Shown one piece after another: positions 25,359-36,614 of a stretch of 64,000 bases of DNA. The notes below the pieces were generated by a model. That model searched no databases, had not been told where the DNA came from, and was given only the letters and a program-made list of their open reading frames with translations. A program made the position numbers and the translations under genes. The DNA is from Brevundimonas vesicularis. Its GTDB lineage: Bacteria; Pseudomonadota; Alphaproteobacteria; Caulobacterales; Caulobacteraceae. Where the stretch lies: positions 2,046,001 to 2,110,000 of the forward strand of contig NZ_CP115671.1 of assembly GCF_027886425.1 (NCBI RefSeq), written 5' to 3'. Within the stretch, counting starts at the first letter, position 1. Every line of letters starts with the position of its first letter.

Positions 25359-26222
25359 TTAGCCCTCGGCCTTCTCGGTTTCGGCAGCCGGCTCAGCAGC
25401 GGCTTCCAGTTCGGCGGCGGCGCCTTCCGTGCCGGCCGGCGCGGCTTCGGCTTCAGCCTTGGGGGCCGAGGCTTCACGCAGCATCGGCTCGACCGGAGCT
25501 TCCGAAGCGCCCAGGTCGATGCCCGAGGCCGAAGCGCCGGCGGCCAGGCCGTCCAGAACGGCGTCGGCGATCAGGTCGCAGTAGGTCTGGATGGCGCGGG
25601 CGGCGTCGTCGTTGCCGGGGACCGGATAGGTGATGCCGTCCGGATCCGAGTTGGTGTCCAGGATGGCGATGATCGGGATGTTCAGCTTGCGGGCTTCCTG
25701 GATCGCGATCGCTTCCTTGTTGGTGTCGATCACGAACATGATGTCCGGGATCGAACCCATGTCCTTGATGCCGCCCAGCGACAGCTCAAGCTTGTCCTTC
25801 TCGCGCTGCAGGTTCAGCAGCTCTTTCTTGACGCGGCCTTCGCCGCCGTTTTCCAGAATGCCTTCCAGCTCACGCAGACGAGCGATCGAGCCCGAAACGG
25901 TGCGCCAGTTGGTCAGCGTGCCGCCGAGCCAACGGTTGTTCATGTAGTACTGGGCGCAGCGCTTGGCGGCTTCGGCGACCGGCTCTGCGGCCTGGCGCTT
26001 GGTGCCGACGAACAGAACGCGACCGCCCTTTGCGGCGACTTCACGCACGGCCACCAGAGCCTGGTGGAACAGCGGCATCGTCTGCGACAGGTCGATGATG
26101 TGGATGTTCGAGCGCGAGCCGAAGATGTAGCGGTCCATCTTCGGGTTCCAGCGGTGCGTCTGGTGGCCGAAGTGGGCGCCTGCTTCAAGCAGGGTGCGCA
26201 TCGAGAATTCAGGCAGAGCCAT
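25359..26222 (-). CDS. rpsB: 30S ribosomal protein S2
   Basis: Small-subunit protein needed for S1 docking. 287 aa: the usual S2 core (1-230; MRTLLEAGAHFGHQTHRWNPKM, RVLFVGTKRQA, WLGGTLTNWRT, DTNSDPDGITYPVPGNDDA) plus a C-terminal tail of about 55 residues that is almost only Ala, Glu and Pro. Such acidic tails are common on alphaproteobacterial S2. Transcribed with tsf from a leader that has its own promoter candidate. Confidence 0.97.
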   Translation of the reverse strand: MALPEFSMRTLLEAGAHFGHQTHRWNPKMDRYIFGSRSNIHIIDLSQTMPLFHQALVAVREVAAKGGRVLFVGTKRQAAEPVAEAAKRCAQYYMNNRWLGGTLTNWRTVSGSIARLRELEGILENGGEGRVKKELLNLQREKDKLELSLGGIKDMGSIPDIMFVIDTNKEAIAIQEARKLNIPIIAILDTNSDPDGITYPVPGNDDAARAIQTYCDLIADAVLDGLAAGASASGIDLGASEAPVEPMLREASAPKAEAEAAPAGTEGAAAELEAAAEPAAETEKAEG

Positions 26223-26349
26223 GATCGTTCAGTCCTTTTTCCGATCAAACGTGGCGCGGGGGATTAAAGGTCTGAAAGACCCTCGGAATGGTGCGGATCG
26301 GGATGTCTCCCCGAAGCGCGCCTCTCCCGCGTTGCGAAATGCGGGGGCC

Positions 26350-26378
26350 ATGTAGGCCGGATGGGCCCCAATAGCAAG
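26350..26378 (-). promoter_or_regulatory. rpsB promoter (putative)
   Basis: Read on the minus strand: CTTGCT, 17 bp, CTACAT, close to the alphaproteobacterial housekeeping form CTTGAC-17-CTATAT. It lies 128 bp before the rpsB ATG, leaving a leader that contains a CCCGC/GCGGG hairpin (near 26327-26345) and could bind S2 for autogenous control; the latter is inference. Confidence 0.4.
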
Positions 26379-26397
26379 CGCAGCCCTGCAAATGCGG

Positions 26398-26426
26398 AAA
26401 AGGCGGCCCCTTTCGGGACCGCCTTT
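26398..26426 (-). terminator. Terminator after the DUF4142 gene
   Basis: AAAGGCGGTCCC and GGGGCCGCCTTTT pair around GAAA on the minus strand and end in TTTT. It lies 24 bases past the stop of the DUF4142 gene and just before the rpsB promoter candidate. Confidence 0.88.
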
Positions 26427-26449
26427 GGTCAGCAACGCGACGGCTGCCT

Positions 26450-27046
26450 TTACTTGATCGCGTCCAGCAGAGTGCGGGCGCGGTCGCGGTGTGCAGTGAC
26501 GGGCGTCACCAGTTCGCGTGCGAGCGTGGCCAGGGCGGGCGCTTCGGTGTTGTCGGCAAAGCCGTTCAGCAGCGTCAGCGTCTCGTTGTGGGCGGCAACC
26601 TGCTGGTCCAGATAGACCTTGTCGAAGTCGTCCGGCGTCGCGGCGTTCAGATTGTCGATCAGGCCCTTGCGGCGTTCGTCCAACGTCGTGGGGATGGCGA
26701 CGTTCGGCGCAGCGGTCGCCTGAGCGGCGGCCAGCTTCTCGCCGGCTGCGGTGTGATCCTTGGTGATCATGGCGGCCAGGGCCTTCACGTCCGCATTCTT
26801 GGACTTGGCTGCGGCGATCTTGGCGGCTTCCAGCTCATACATGTTGCCGGTGCCCAGGCCGGTGACGAAACCGTCGACGGTGTTGGCGCCCATGGTCATG
26901 GCCGAGGTCTGGCCCACGACGCCGGACGTGGCGTCTTGGGTGGCGTTGACCGCTTCGCCGGTGTTCTGGGCGGCGCTGTCGCCACCCTGGTTGCAGGCGG
27001 CGAGAAGGGCCAGCGAGGCGACGCTGGCGATGGCGAGATATTTCAT
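26450..27046 (-). CDS. DUF4142 family lipoprotein
   Basis: 198 aa. The N-terminus is a lipoprotein signal with lipobox LLAAC, lipidated Cys18, followed by Asn-Gln, so outer-membrane sorting is expected. After a Gln/Thr/Ala-rich linker, residues about 60-195 form the all-helical DUF4142 domain (YELEAAKIAAAKSKNADVKA; MITKDHTAAGEKL; YLDQQVAAHNETLTLL), a ferritin-like four-helix fold by family knowledge. Its biochemical role is unknown; in alphaproteobacteria such genes are often stress-induced. It is monocistronic, with a terminator behind and an EcfG-like promoter candidate in front. Confidence 0.85.
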   Translation of the reverse strand: MKYLAIASVASLALLAACNQGGDSAAQNTGEAVNATQDATSGVVGQTSAMTMGANTVDGFVTGLGTGNMYELEAAKIAAAKSKNADVKALAAMITKDHTAAGEKLAAAQATAAPNVAIPTTLDERRKGLIDNLNAATPDDFDKVYLDQQVAAHNETLTLLNGFADNTEAPALATLARELVTPVTAHRDRARTLLDAIK

Positions 27047-27073
27047 TGGAACAGTCTCCCTATGGACTGATCA

Positions 27074-27099
27074 AACCCATCACGCGTCCGTGAGGTTCC
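27074..27099 (-). promoter_or_regulatory. EcfG/SigT-type stress promoter (putative)
   Basis: On the minus strand GGAAC (27099-27095) is followed after 17 bp by GGTT (27077-27074), one base off the general-stress sigma consensus GGAAC-N16/17-CGTT. It ends 27 bp before the ATG of the DUF4142 lipoprotein. Confidence 0.35.
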
Positions 27100-27133
27100 G
27101 AAAAATCAAAAGCTTGACCATATCCGCGAAGGC

Positions 27134-30598
<3,465 letters not shown>

Positions 30599-30761
30599 GC
30601 CTTCTTCGACCCTGGCCCGCTGAAGAGCCCTACTCTACCCTGAGTCTCATATCGGGCGGCGCGCGGCCATCGCAAACCGGTCGCCCCACGGATCGGCTGT
30701 GGATCGCTGGCTTCGGACGATCCTCAAAAAAGACCGTCTAAAGTGTCTAATTCGTCTGACC

Positions 30762-30854
30762 TCAGGCGGTGACGCTGATCGCCACGGTCCAGACCATCCA
30801 GACGAAACCGCCGCACGACGCCAGCGACAGCATATCCCTCATCAAACGCGGCAT
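30762..30854 (-). CDS. sidA: SidA-like SOS-induced cell division inhibitor, 30 aa
   Basis: A 30-codon ORF. The N-terminus is basic (MPRLMRDM), followed by one hydrophobic helix rich in Trp, Val and Ala (LASCGGFVWMVWTVAISV) and an almost immediate stop: an N-in single-pass inner-membrane peptide. GGAG sits 8 bases before the ATG. A perfect LexA box lies 27-41 bp upstream, overlapping the -10 of a good promoter. Caulobacter crescentus SidA is a 29-aa LexA-regulated inner-membrane peptide that blocks division through FtsW/FtsN, and I recall it lying beside dnaE, as here. The match is by size, topology, regulation and neighbourhood; I could not align the sequences. Met5 or Met8 are alternative starts. 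Confidence 0.8.
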   Translation of the reverse strand: MPRLMRDMLSLASCGGFVWMVWTVAISVTA

Positions 30855-30880
30855 GACCTTGGCTCCGACACATCCAATAT

Positions 30881-30895
30881 GTTCTGCTAATGTTC
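30881..30895 (+). promoter_or_regulatory. LexA box (SOS operator) of the sidA-like gene
   Basis: GTTC-TGCTAAT-GTTC, both half-sites exact. The right half-site overlaps the -10 of the minus-strand promoter for the 30-aa ORF. msrA starts 88 bp away on the other side, so it could also be affected, though less directly. Confidence 0.85.
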
Positions 30896-30920
30896 TATGT
30901 TGGCATTTTGTTCCGGTCAA
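30892..30920 (-). promoter_or_regulatory. sidA-like gene promoter (putative)
   Basis: On the minus strand TTGACC (30920-30915) and TAGAAC (30897-30892) are 17 bp apart. GAAC of the -10 is the first LexA half-site, the same design as at lexA. The distance from the -10 to the ATG is 37 bp. Confidence 0.65.
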
Positions 30921-30982
30921 GTCGTTCTCGGTGAAACCGTTTGCGCGTCGCCGTCGTAGTCATTGCAACAGGAGATGAGACC

Positions 30983-31606
30983 ATGTCCCTTCGCGCGACC
31001 GCCCTCGCCGCCGTTGCATCCTTGACCGTCGCTGCACTGGCGTTCGGCGCGCCCCTGGCGCGTCAGGCCGAGGCGCAGACGGCGCTTCAGACCGCGATCT
31101 TCGCCGGCGGCTGCTTCTGGTCAGAGGAGAAGGCCTTCGACGACGTGCAGGGAGTGCGCTCGGCCGTGTCCGGCTTCGTCGGCGGCCATACCGCCAACCC
31201 GACCTATGAGCAGGTGGTGCGCGGCGGCACCGGCCATATGGAGGCGGTGCAGGTGACCTTCGATCCGCGCGTGGTCAGCTATCGCACCCTGGTCGACCGC
31301 TATTGGCGCACCATCGACCCGACCGATCCTAACGGTCAATTCTGCGACCAGGGCCCGTCCTATCGATCCGCCGTCTTTGCGACAGCGGCCCAACGCGCGG
31401 ACGCCATCGCCTCGCGCGATGCGGCGATGCGCATGCTGAGAAAGAGCTTCACCACGCCGGTCGTCGGCGCCCAGCGGTTCTGGCCGGCCGGCGAGGAACA
31501 CCAGAACTACGCCAAACGCCACGCCGCCAGCTATCAGGCCTACCGGATCGGATGCCGCCGCCCCGAACGCCTGCGAGCGATCTGGGGCGACGCCGCCGTC
31601 AGCTGA
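30983..31606 (+). CDS. msrA: Peptide methionine (S)-S-oxide reductase, exported
   Basis: Reduces methionine-S-sulfoxide in damaged proteins. 207 aa from the ATG at 30983, with AGGAG 9 bases before it; this gives a signal peptide (LAAVASLTVAALAFGAPLARQAEA, cleavage near residue 28 at AEAQT), so the enzyme is periplasmic. The catalytic Cys is in IFAGGCFWSEEKAFD; VRSAVSGFVGGHTANPTYEQV and GHMEAVQVTFDP are family motifs, and a second Cys near the end (YRIGCRRPE) may be the resolving one. An upstream GTG at 30941 would spoil the signal peptide. No MsrB is adjacent. Confidence 0.93.
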   Translation: MSLRATALAAVASLTVAALAFGAPLARQAEAQTALQTAIFAGGCFWSEEKAFDDVQGVRSAVSGFVGGHTANPTYEQVVRGGTGHMEAVQVTFDPRVVSYRTLVDRYWRTIDPTDPNGQFCDQGPSYRSAVFATAAQRADAIASRDAAMRMLRKSFTTPVVGAQRFWPAGEEHQNYAKRHAASYQAYRIGCRRPERLRAIWGDAAVS

Positions 31607-31620
31607 TCGATAGGCGTGGC

Positions 31621-32325
31621 TCAGTAGGCGTGACTCTGGGCCTCGCGCTGTTCCAGATGACCATCCTTCAGGGCGAAGACGCGGTCCATATGGCCAGCCA
31701 ACTCCATATTGTGGGTGGCGATCAGGGCGGCGACGCCCGTGGTCTTGGCCAGGTCGCGCAGGGATTCGAACACCGACTGGCTGGTGGTCGGATCCAGATT
31801 GCCGGTCGGCTCGTCGGCGAGCAGCAGGCGTGGGCCGTTGGCGAGCGCGCGGCCGATCGCGACGCGCTGCTGTTCACCGCCGGACAGCTGGGCCGGCTGG
31901 TGCGTCAGGCGTTCGCCTAGCCCCAGGGCCGTCAGCGTGACCTCGGCGCGTTTGCGCGCCTCGTCCTGGGACACGCCGGCGATCCGCATCGGCAGGGCGA
32001 CATTGTCGCGCGCATCGAACTCGGGCAGCAGGTGGTGAAACTGATAGACGAAGCCGATCCGGCCCAGGCGCAGGCGCGTGCGGGCGCGCTCGTCCAGATC
32101 GCCGACCTGTTCGCCGTCGATGGCGACCGTGCCGCTGGTGGGTTTCTCCAACAGGCCGGCGGCGTGCAGCAGCGACGACTTGCCCGAGCCCGACGGTCCG
32201 ATCAGTCCGACCAGTTCGCCCGGATAGACGTCCAGATCCACGCCCTTCAGCACGGTCAGGCCGCCTTGGGCGGTGTCATAGGTGCGGGTCAAGCCGCGCA
32301 CCGAAAGGATGGGGGCCTTACTCAT
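31621..32325 (-). CDS. lolD: Lipoprotein-releasing ABC transporter ATP-binding protein
   Basis: Powers release of outer-membrane lipoproteins from the inner membrane to LolA. 234 aa. Walker A GPSGSGKSSLL, Q-loop in VYQFHHLLPEF, signature LSGGEQQRVAIGRAL, Walker B LLLADEPTGNLD, and the switch His in IATHNMELA. The Leu-Leu-Pro-Glu-Phe after the Q-loop is typical of LolD in the MacB-type clade. It overlaps the permease gene by 8 bp, so the two form one transporter. Confidence 0.95.
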   Translation of the reverse strand: MSKAPILSVRGLTRTYDTAQGGLTVLKGVDLDVYPGELVGLIGPSGSGKSSLLHAAGLLEKPTSGTVAIDGEQVGDLDERARTRLRLGRIGFVYQFHHLLPEFDARDNVALPMRIAGVSQDEARKRAEVTLTALGLGERLTHQPAQLSGGEQQRVAIGRALANGPRLLLADEPTGNLDPTTSQSVFESLRDLAKTTGVAALIATHNMELAGHMDRVFALKDGHLEQREAQSHAY

Positions 32326-33604
32326 AGCGGAGCGCCTCTACGGGATCGATGCGAGACGCGTTCCAGGACGGCGGCAGGCTGGCGATACAGCTCATCAACA
32401 GGGACCAGAAGGCCACCCAGGTCACGTCCACCGGATCGACCAGGGCCGGGATGGCGTCCAGCATATAGACGTCGGAATCGAACAGCTTGGTCTGCAGGAC
32501 GAACTCTAGGAAATGCTGGATCGAACCGATGTTCCAGCAGAACAGCAGACCCAGGATCAGCCCCGCGATGGTGCCCGCGACCCCGATCATGGCGCCGGCC
32601 ATGAAGAAGACGCGCAGGATCGCCGAGGGGCTGGCGCCGATGGTGCGAAGGATGGCGATGTCGCGGCCCTTGTTCTTCACCAGCATGACGATGCCGGAGA
32701 TGATGTTCATGGCGGCGATGGCGACGACGAGGCCCAGGATGATGCTCATGGCCACTCGTTCGACCTTCAGCGCGCCATAGAAGGCGGCGAGCCGCTCGCG
32801 CCAGTCGCTGACGACCGAGCCGGGACCGGCCGCGTCGCGGATGGCGGCGGTCAGGGCGCCGACCTGATCGGGATCGTCGACCTTGATCTCGATCGCGTCC
32901 CAGACCCCTTCCTTGCCGAAGAAGAGCTGCTGCTGCTCCAGAGGCATGAAGATGAAGGCGCGGTCATAGTCGGCGGCGCCCGAGCGGAACAGGCCGCCGA
33001 CGAAATAGGTCTTCTCAAGTCCGCCGAGATTGCCGAAGGCGCTGTCGGCCCCGGTCGGCGAATACAGGGTCACAGGATCGCCGACGCGCAGACCCATGGA
33101 ATTGGCCAAGGCCGCGCCGACCAGAATGCGGTCGCCGCCATAAGGGCCCTTGCCGAAGCTGGCGCGTTCCTGCGGGCTTAAGCTGTCGAAGACATACTGG
33201 GTCTTGGCCAGATCCTCAGGGCGGATGCCCTTGGCGATGGCGCCGGTCGTATAGCTGCCGACGCGGATCAGGCTTTGCGCCTCGTTCAGCGGACTGGCGC
33301 TGGCGACGCCCGGCACGGCCTGAATGCGCTTCAGCGCGGCTTCGCGATCCGGCGAGGTCAGGACCTGCCCCTGCACATACATATGTCCGTTGAAGGCCAG
33401 CATGCGGCCCAGCAGTTCGCTGCGGAAGCCGGACATGATGCTCATCACGCTGATCAGCACAGCGACGGCCAGCATGATGCCGATGAAGCTGATTACAGCG
33501 ATGGTGGCGACGCCGCCTTCCTTGCGCTTGGCGCGCAAGTAGCGCAGGGCCAGGCCGATCTCCCACGAGGAGAAGGCGCCGGACGGACGAGACGGCAGGC
33601 TCAA
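32318..33604 (-). CDS. Lipoprotein-releasing system permease LolC/LolE
   Basis: Membrane subunit of the Lol exporter; one permease gene is present, so it may work as a homodimer (the LolF situation). 428 aa from a TTG at 33604 that overlaps the proS stop as TTGA. Longer frames start inside proS with Arg-rich sequence and no membrane character. One N-terminal helix (VATIAVISFIGIMLAVAVLI) is followed by a large periplasmic domain (about 65-265) and three C-terminal helices with the FtsX-like domain (GRDIAILRTIGASPSAIL). The TTG start has not been tested against relatives. Confidence 0.9.
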   Translation of the reverse strand: MSLPSRPSGAFSSWEIGLALRYLRAKRKEGGVATIAVISFIGIMLAVAVLISVMSIMSGFRSELLGRMLAFNGHMYVQGQVLTSPDREAALKRIQAVPGVASASPLNEAQSLIRVGSYTTGAIAKGIRPEDLAKTQYVFDSLSPQERASFGKGPYGGDRILVGAALANSMGLRVGDPVTLYSPTGADSAFGNLGGLEKTYFVGGLFRSGAADYDRAFIFMPLEQQQLFFGKEGVWDAIEIKVDDPDQVGALTAAIRDAAGPGSVVSDWRERLAAFYGALKVERVAMSIILGLVVAIAAMNIISGIVMLVKNKGRDIAILRTIGASPSAILRVFFMAGAMIGVAGTIAGLILGLLFCWNIGSIQHFLEFVLQTKLFDSDVYMLDAIPALVDPVDVTWVAFWSLLMSCIASLPPSWNASRIDPVEALRYE

Positions 33605-34917
33605 GCGGTCAGCCTTTCGATAGCGTCGGCGAGCGGCACGGACACCTTCTCGCCGGTGGCGCGACGTTTCAGTTCGACCACGCCGTCCGCCAGCCCCTTG
33701 GGACCGACGGTCAGCTGCCATGGCACGCCGATCAGGTCAGCGGTGGCGAACTTGCCGCCGGGACGTTCGTCGGTGTCGTCGTAGAGGACGTCCTTGCCGA
33801 GCTTTTCAAGCTGGGCCACCGCGTCTTCGCAGGCGGCCGAGACGGCCTCGTCATTGGCGCGCAGATTGATCACGACCACGTCGAAAGGCGCGACCGCGTC
33901 AGGCCAGATGATGCCGCCGGCGTCGTGGCTGGCCTCGATGATGGCCCCCATCAGGCGCGACACGCCGACGCCATAGCTGCCCATGTGGACCTCGGCGTCC
34001 TGACCGTCGGGCCCGGCGACCTTGGCCTTCATCGGGGCGGAGTATTTGGTGCCGAAGTAGAAGATGTGGCCAACCTCGATGCCGCGCGCCGACAGGCGGT
34101 CGCCCTCGGCGGTCTTGGCCTCGAACTGCGCCGGATCGTGCATCTCTTCGGTGGCGGCGTAGAGGGCGGTGCGTTCGTCGAAGACGGCCTGGACGGCTTC
34201 GGGGCTGAAGTCGTCGCCGGGCGCGGGCATCTCGACCAGCTTGCGGTCGCAGAAGACCTCGCTCTCGCCGGTTTCGGCCAGGACGATGAACTCGTGGCTC
34301 AGATCGCCGCCGATGGGGCCGGTGTCGGCACGCATCGGCACGGCCTTCAGGCCCATGCGGGCGAAGGTGTTCAGATAGGCGACGAACATGCGGTTGTAGG
34401 CGACGCGGGCCGCGGCCTCGTCCACGTCGAAGGAATAGGCGTCCTTCATCAGGAACTCGCGCCCCCGCATCACGCCAAAGCGCGGACGGCGCTCGTCACG
34501 GAACTTCCACTGGATGTGAAACAGGTTCAGCGGCAGCGACTTGTAGGACTTCACATAGGCCCGGAAGATGTCGGTGATCATCTCCTCGTTGGTCGGTCCG
34601 TACAGCAGCTCGCGCTCATGCCGGTCGGTGATGCGCAGCATCTCGGGGCCGTAGGCGTCATAGCGGCCGCTCTCGCGCCACAGGTCGGCCAGTTGCAGCG
34701 TCGGCATCAACAGTTCGACCGCCCCGGCCCGCATCTGCTCCTCGCGCACGATCTGCTCGATCTTGCGCAGAACTTTCAAACCCAGCGGCAGCCAGGCGTA
34801 GATGCCGGCGGCCTCCTGCTTGATCATGCCGGCGCGCAGCATCAGCTGGTGCGAGACGATCTGGGCGTCCGAAGGAGCTTCCTTCAGCGTGGGCAGGAAA
34901 AAGCGCGACAGGCGCAT
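33601..34917 (-). CDS. proS: Proline--tRNA ligase, short alphaproteobacterial type
   Basis: Charges tRNA-Pro (class II synthetase). 438 aa, lacking the roughly 180-residue INS editing insertion of the E. coli enzyme; the gene goes straight from motif 2 (FRDERRPRFGVMRGREFLMKDAYSF) to motif 3 (GSYGVGVSRLMGAIIE). The C-terminal anticodon-binding domain is complete. Starts MRLSRFFLPTLKEAPSDAQ, the usual N-terminus. It leads the proS-lolC-lolD group. Confidence 0.96.
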   Translation of the reverse strand: MRLSRFFLPTLKEAPSDAQIVSHQLMLRAGMIKQEAAGIYAWLPLGLKVLRKIEQIVREEQMRAGAVELLMPTLQLADLWRESGRYDAYGPEMLRITDRHERELLYGPTNEEMITDIFRAYVKSYKSLPLNLFHIQWKFRDERRPRFGVMRGREFLMKDAYSFDVDEAAARVAYNRMFVAYLNTFARMGLKAVPMRADTGPIGGDLSHEFIVLAETGESEVFCDRKLVEMPAPGDDFSPEAVQAVFDERTALYAATEEMHDPAQFEAKTAEGDRLSARGIEVGHIFYFGTKYSAPMKAKVAGPDGQDAEVHMGSYGVGVSRLMGAIIEASHDAGGIIWPDAVAPFDVVVINLRANDEAVSAACEDAVAQLEKLGKDVLYDDTDERPGGKFATADLIGVPWQLTVGPKGLADGVVELKRRATGEKVSVPLADAIERLTA

Positions 34918-34994
34918 GGTCGGGAATCCTAGGCGTAGAGACGGAACAAGGCTTTAGCCGCTCGGACGGGGCGAAAGCTAGGCCGATGCGTCGT

Positions 34995-35261
34995 TTAGAC
35001 AGCCGGGCCGCTGGCGAAGTTCGGCAGGGGCAGCCAGCCCGTGAAGATCAGCACCATCACGAACACCCAGACCAAGGCTGAGACCCAGGTGGTCGTCAGG
35101 AACTTCTTCTTCAAATTGGGCGTCTTGGGCGCGCCCCATTGTGAGCCGTCGGTCGGCGGCTCGTGCGTCTCGCTGGCCGTGCCCAGCGGCAGCACGGCGA
35201 ACAGCACCGTCCACCAGGCGATGATGTAGATGCCGACCATGGTGAAGACGCCGATAGGCAT
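34995..35261 (-). CDS. DUF1467 family small membrane protein
   Basis: 88 aa with two membrane helices (about 5-27, VGIYIIAWWTVLFAVLPLG; and 58-78, SALVWVFVMVLIFTGWL) joined by a polar loop containing NLKKKF. This two-helix layout with WWTVLFAVLPLG is the DUF1467 pattern, a family found almost only in alphaproteobacteria and typically next to proS. Function unknown. Nine bp after the DUF3088 stop and 77 bp before proS. Confidence 0.85.
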   Translation of the reverse strand: MPIGVFTMVGIYIIAWWTVLFAVLPLGTASETHEPPTDGSQWGAPKTPNLKKKFLTTTWVSALVWVFVMVLIFTGWLPLPNFASGPAV

Positions 35262-35270
35262 GACGGACCT

Positions 35271-35615
35271 CTAGGGATGGGGCCGGCCGACGCCGTAGCG
35301 GGCCGCCAGATAGGGAGCGATGGCGTGATCCTGAAGGAAGCGCCGGCCGGTCGTTTCGCTGACCTCGGCCTCGGGCCAATCCAGTTCGCCGTCCAGGATC
35401 AGAATGGGGCAGCTCTGATGGGCCTCGCCGACCTGGTCGATGACCGGCTGGCGCGGGCGCGGATGGTCCAGATAGACGACGTCCAGCGCATCGCGAAGCT
35501 GAGGATAGAAGGCCAGGACACCCTCGATATAGGCGCCGGGCGGGCAGAACCACGGACCGCCCTGATCGTCGTGCCAGTCGGGGTTCAGCAGGAAGAGTCG
35601 CTCGGTCATCGGCAT
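35271..35615 (-). CDS. DUF3088 family protein
   Basis: 114 aa from the ATG at 35615 (MPMTERLFLLNPDWHDD); a further in-frame codon at 35669 would overlap the previous gene. LFLLNPDW near the start, GPWFCPPGAYIEGVLAFYP and SCPILILDGELDWPEAE match the DUF3088 layout. A thioredoxin-like fold seems plausible from the conserved Cys-Pro-Pro and the alternating strands, but this is a guess. Cytoplasmic, with no known role. Lies between an anchored unknown protein and DUF1467. Confidence 0.7.
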   Translation of the reverse strand: MPMTERLFLLNPDWHDDQGGPWFCPPGAYIEGVLAFYPQLRDALDVVYLDHPRPRQPVIDQVGEAHQSCPILILDGELDWPEAEVSETTGRRFLQDHAIAPYLAARYGVGRPHP

Positions 35616-35649
35616 GGATATATCCGAGTTGAGGTCGTCGGCGCGACCG

Positions 35650-36558
35650 CTATTCGCACGATGCGCCAAACCCCGGCGCCCTCAGCGCCAGAAGGATCGA
35701 AGAGCGCGCCTGCTGCGTGATCGCCCCGGCGCCTTGCAGCACGCAACCGACCGCCGTGTTCGAGTTCGGCGCCAGAAGGCCGTAGGTCAGGCCTTCCTGC
35801 GCCAGGCGAGCCTGGGCGCCCTTCAGCGTTTCGACGGCCGTCGCGACGCGCGCCCGGTCATTGGTGATGCGGGTCATCTCGTGCAGCGCCTCGCCCGAAC
35901 TGGGAAAGTCATAGGCGTTCGGATCGAACGACGCGATCTCGGCCGACAGTCGTTCGGGATGAATGTCGATGCCGAACTTGGCGTTCTGACTGGCGGAGAA
36001 GGCGATGGCCGGCCCGTTCTCAGGCACGACCAGAATATAGGCATGGCGCGGAAACAGCAGATATTGCGCCATGAATTTGGTCACCGGCACCAGCGGCATC
36101 CCGTCCGGTCCCAAGGCATGGGCGCCGACATAGACGCCCGACGGCACGCTGCGCGCATCGATCCGACCGTTCAGCTTCAGGATACGATCGACCATGACGT
36201 GGTCGAGCAGAAAGACGCCGTCATCCGCCTCGCGCTCCAGATAGGCATGGATGGCGGCGGTGTCGGGCGCTGGTCCCAGATCGCGACCATAGACGGTCGG
36301 AAAGGCGGTCGGCGACATCGGTTGGCCGTCGGGCGGGCTGAACCACAGCACGCGCAGTTCGTGAACCGTCCGCGCCAGGGGGTCTTCGCCCCGGAACGTC
36401 GACAGGCTGAGCACCAGATTGACGACGGCGAACAGGGCCACGAAGCCGACCAGCCCCTGCCCTGCAATCACCGCCCACCGCCGCCAACCGCGCAGCGGAT
36501 GACGGGCGTGCCGAATCCGCTCCAGCAGGCGGCGCGCACGGGCAGGCTTTTTCGACAT
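35650..36558 (-). CDS. Unknown protein with N-terminal membrane anchor
   Basis: 302 aa and not recognised. A strongly basic N-terminus (MSKKPARARRLLERIRHARH) is followed by one hydrophobic helix (about 29-52, VIAGQGLVGFVALFAVVNLV), which suggests an inner-membrane anchor with about 250 residues in the periplasm. That part contains GVYVGAHALG, MAQYLLFPRHAYILVVPE and a C-terminal Cys pair (NTAVGCVLQ; FGASCE) that could form a disulfide. No catalytic motif is obvious. It lies 56 bp after rnj and may be read from the rnj transcript. Confidence 0.75.
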   Translation of the reverse strand: MSKKPARARRLLERIRHARHPLRGWRRWAVIAGQGLVGFVALFAVVNLVLSLSTFRGEDPLARTVHELRVLWFSPPDGQPMSPTAFPTVYGRDLGPAPDTAAIHAYLEREADDGVFLLDHVMVDRILKLNGRIDARSVPSGVYVGAHALGPDGMPLVPVTKFMAQYLLFPRHAYILVVPENGPAIAFSASQNAKFGIDIHPERLSAEIASFDPNAYDFPSSGEALHEMTRITNDRARVATAVETLKGAQARLAQEGLTYGLLAPNSNTAVGCVLQGAGAITQQARSSILLALRAPGFGASCE

Positions 36559-36614
36559 GCGTTTCCCCGACCGTTCAGGCGCATGACCAATGCGCCCAAA
36601 CGGTCAAGGTTGCA

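Noticed and set aside
30910..30927. Further GTTC pair (30910 and 30924) near msrA
   Set aside because: The spacing is 10 rather than 7 bases, so it does not fit the LexA box.
30699..30978. Plus-strand ORFs of 63 and 69 codons before msrA
   Set aside because: They run through the sidA-like gene, its promoter and the LexA box. Products are polar and unordered, and there is no ribosome-binding site.
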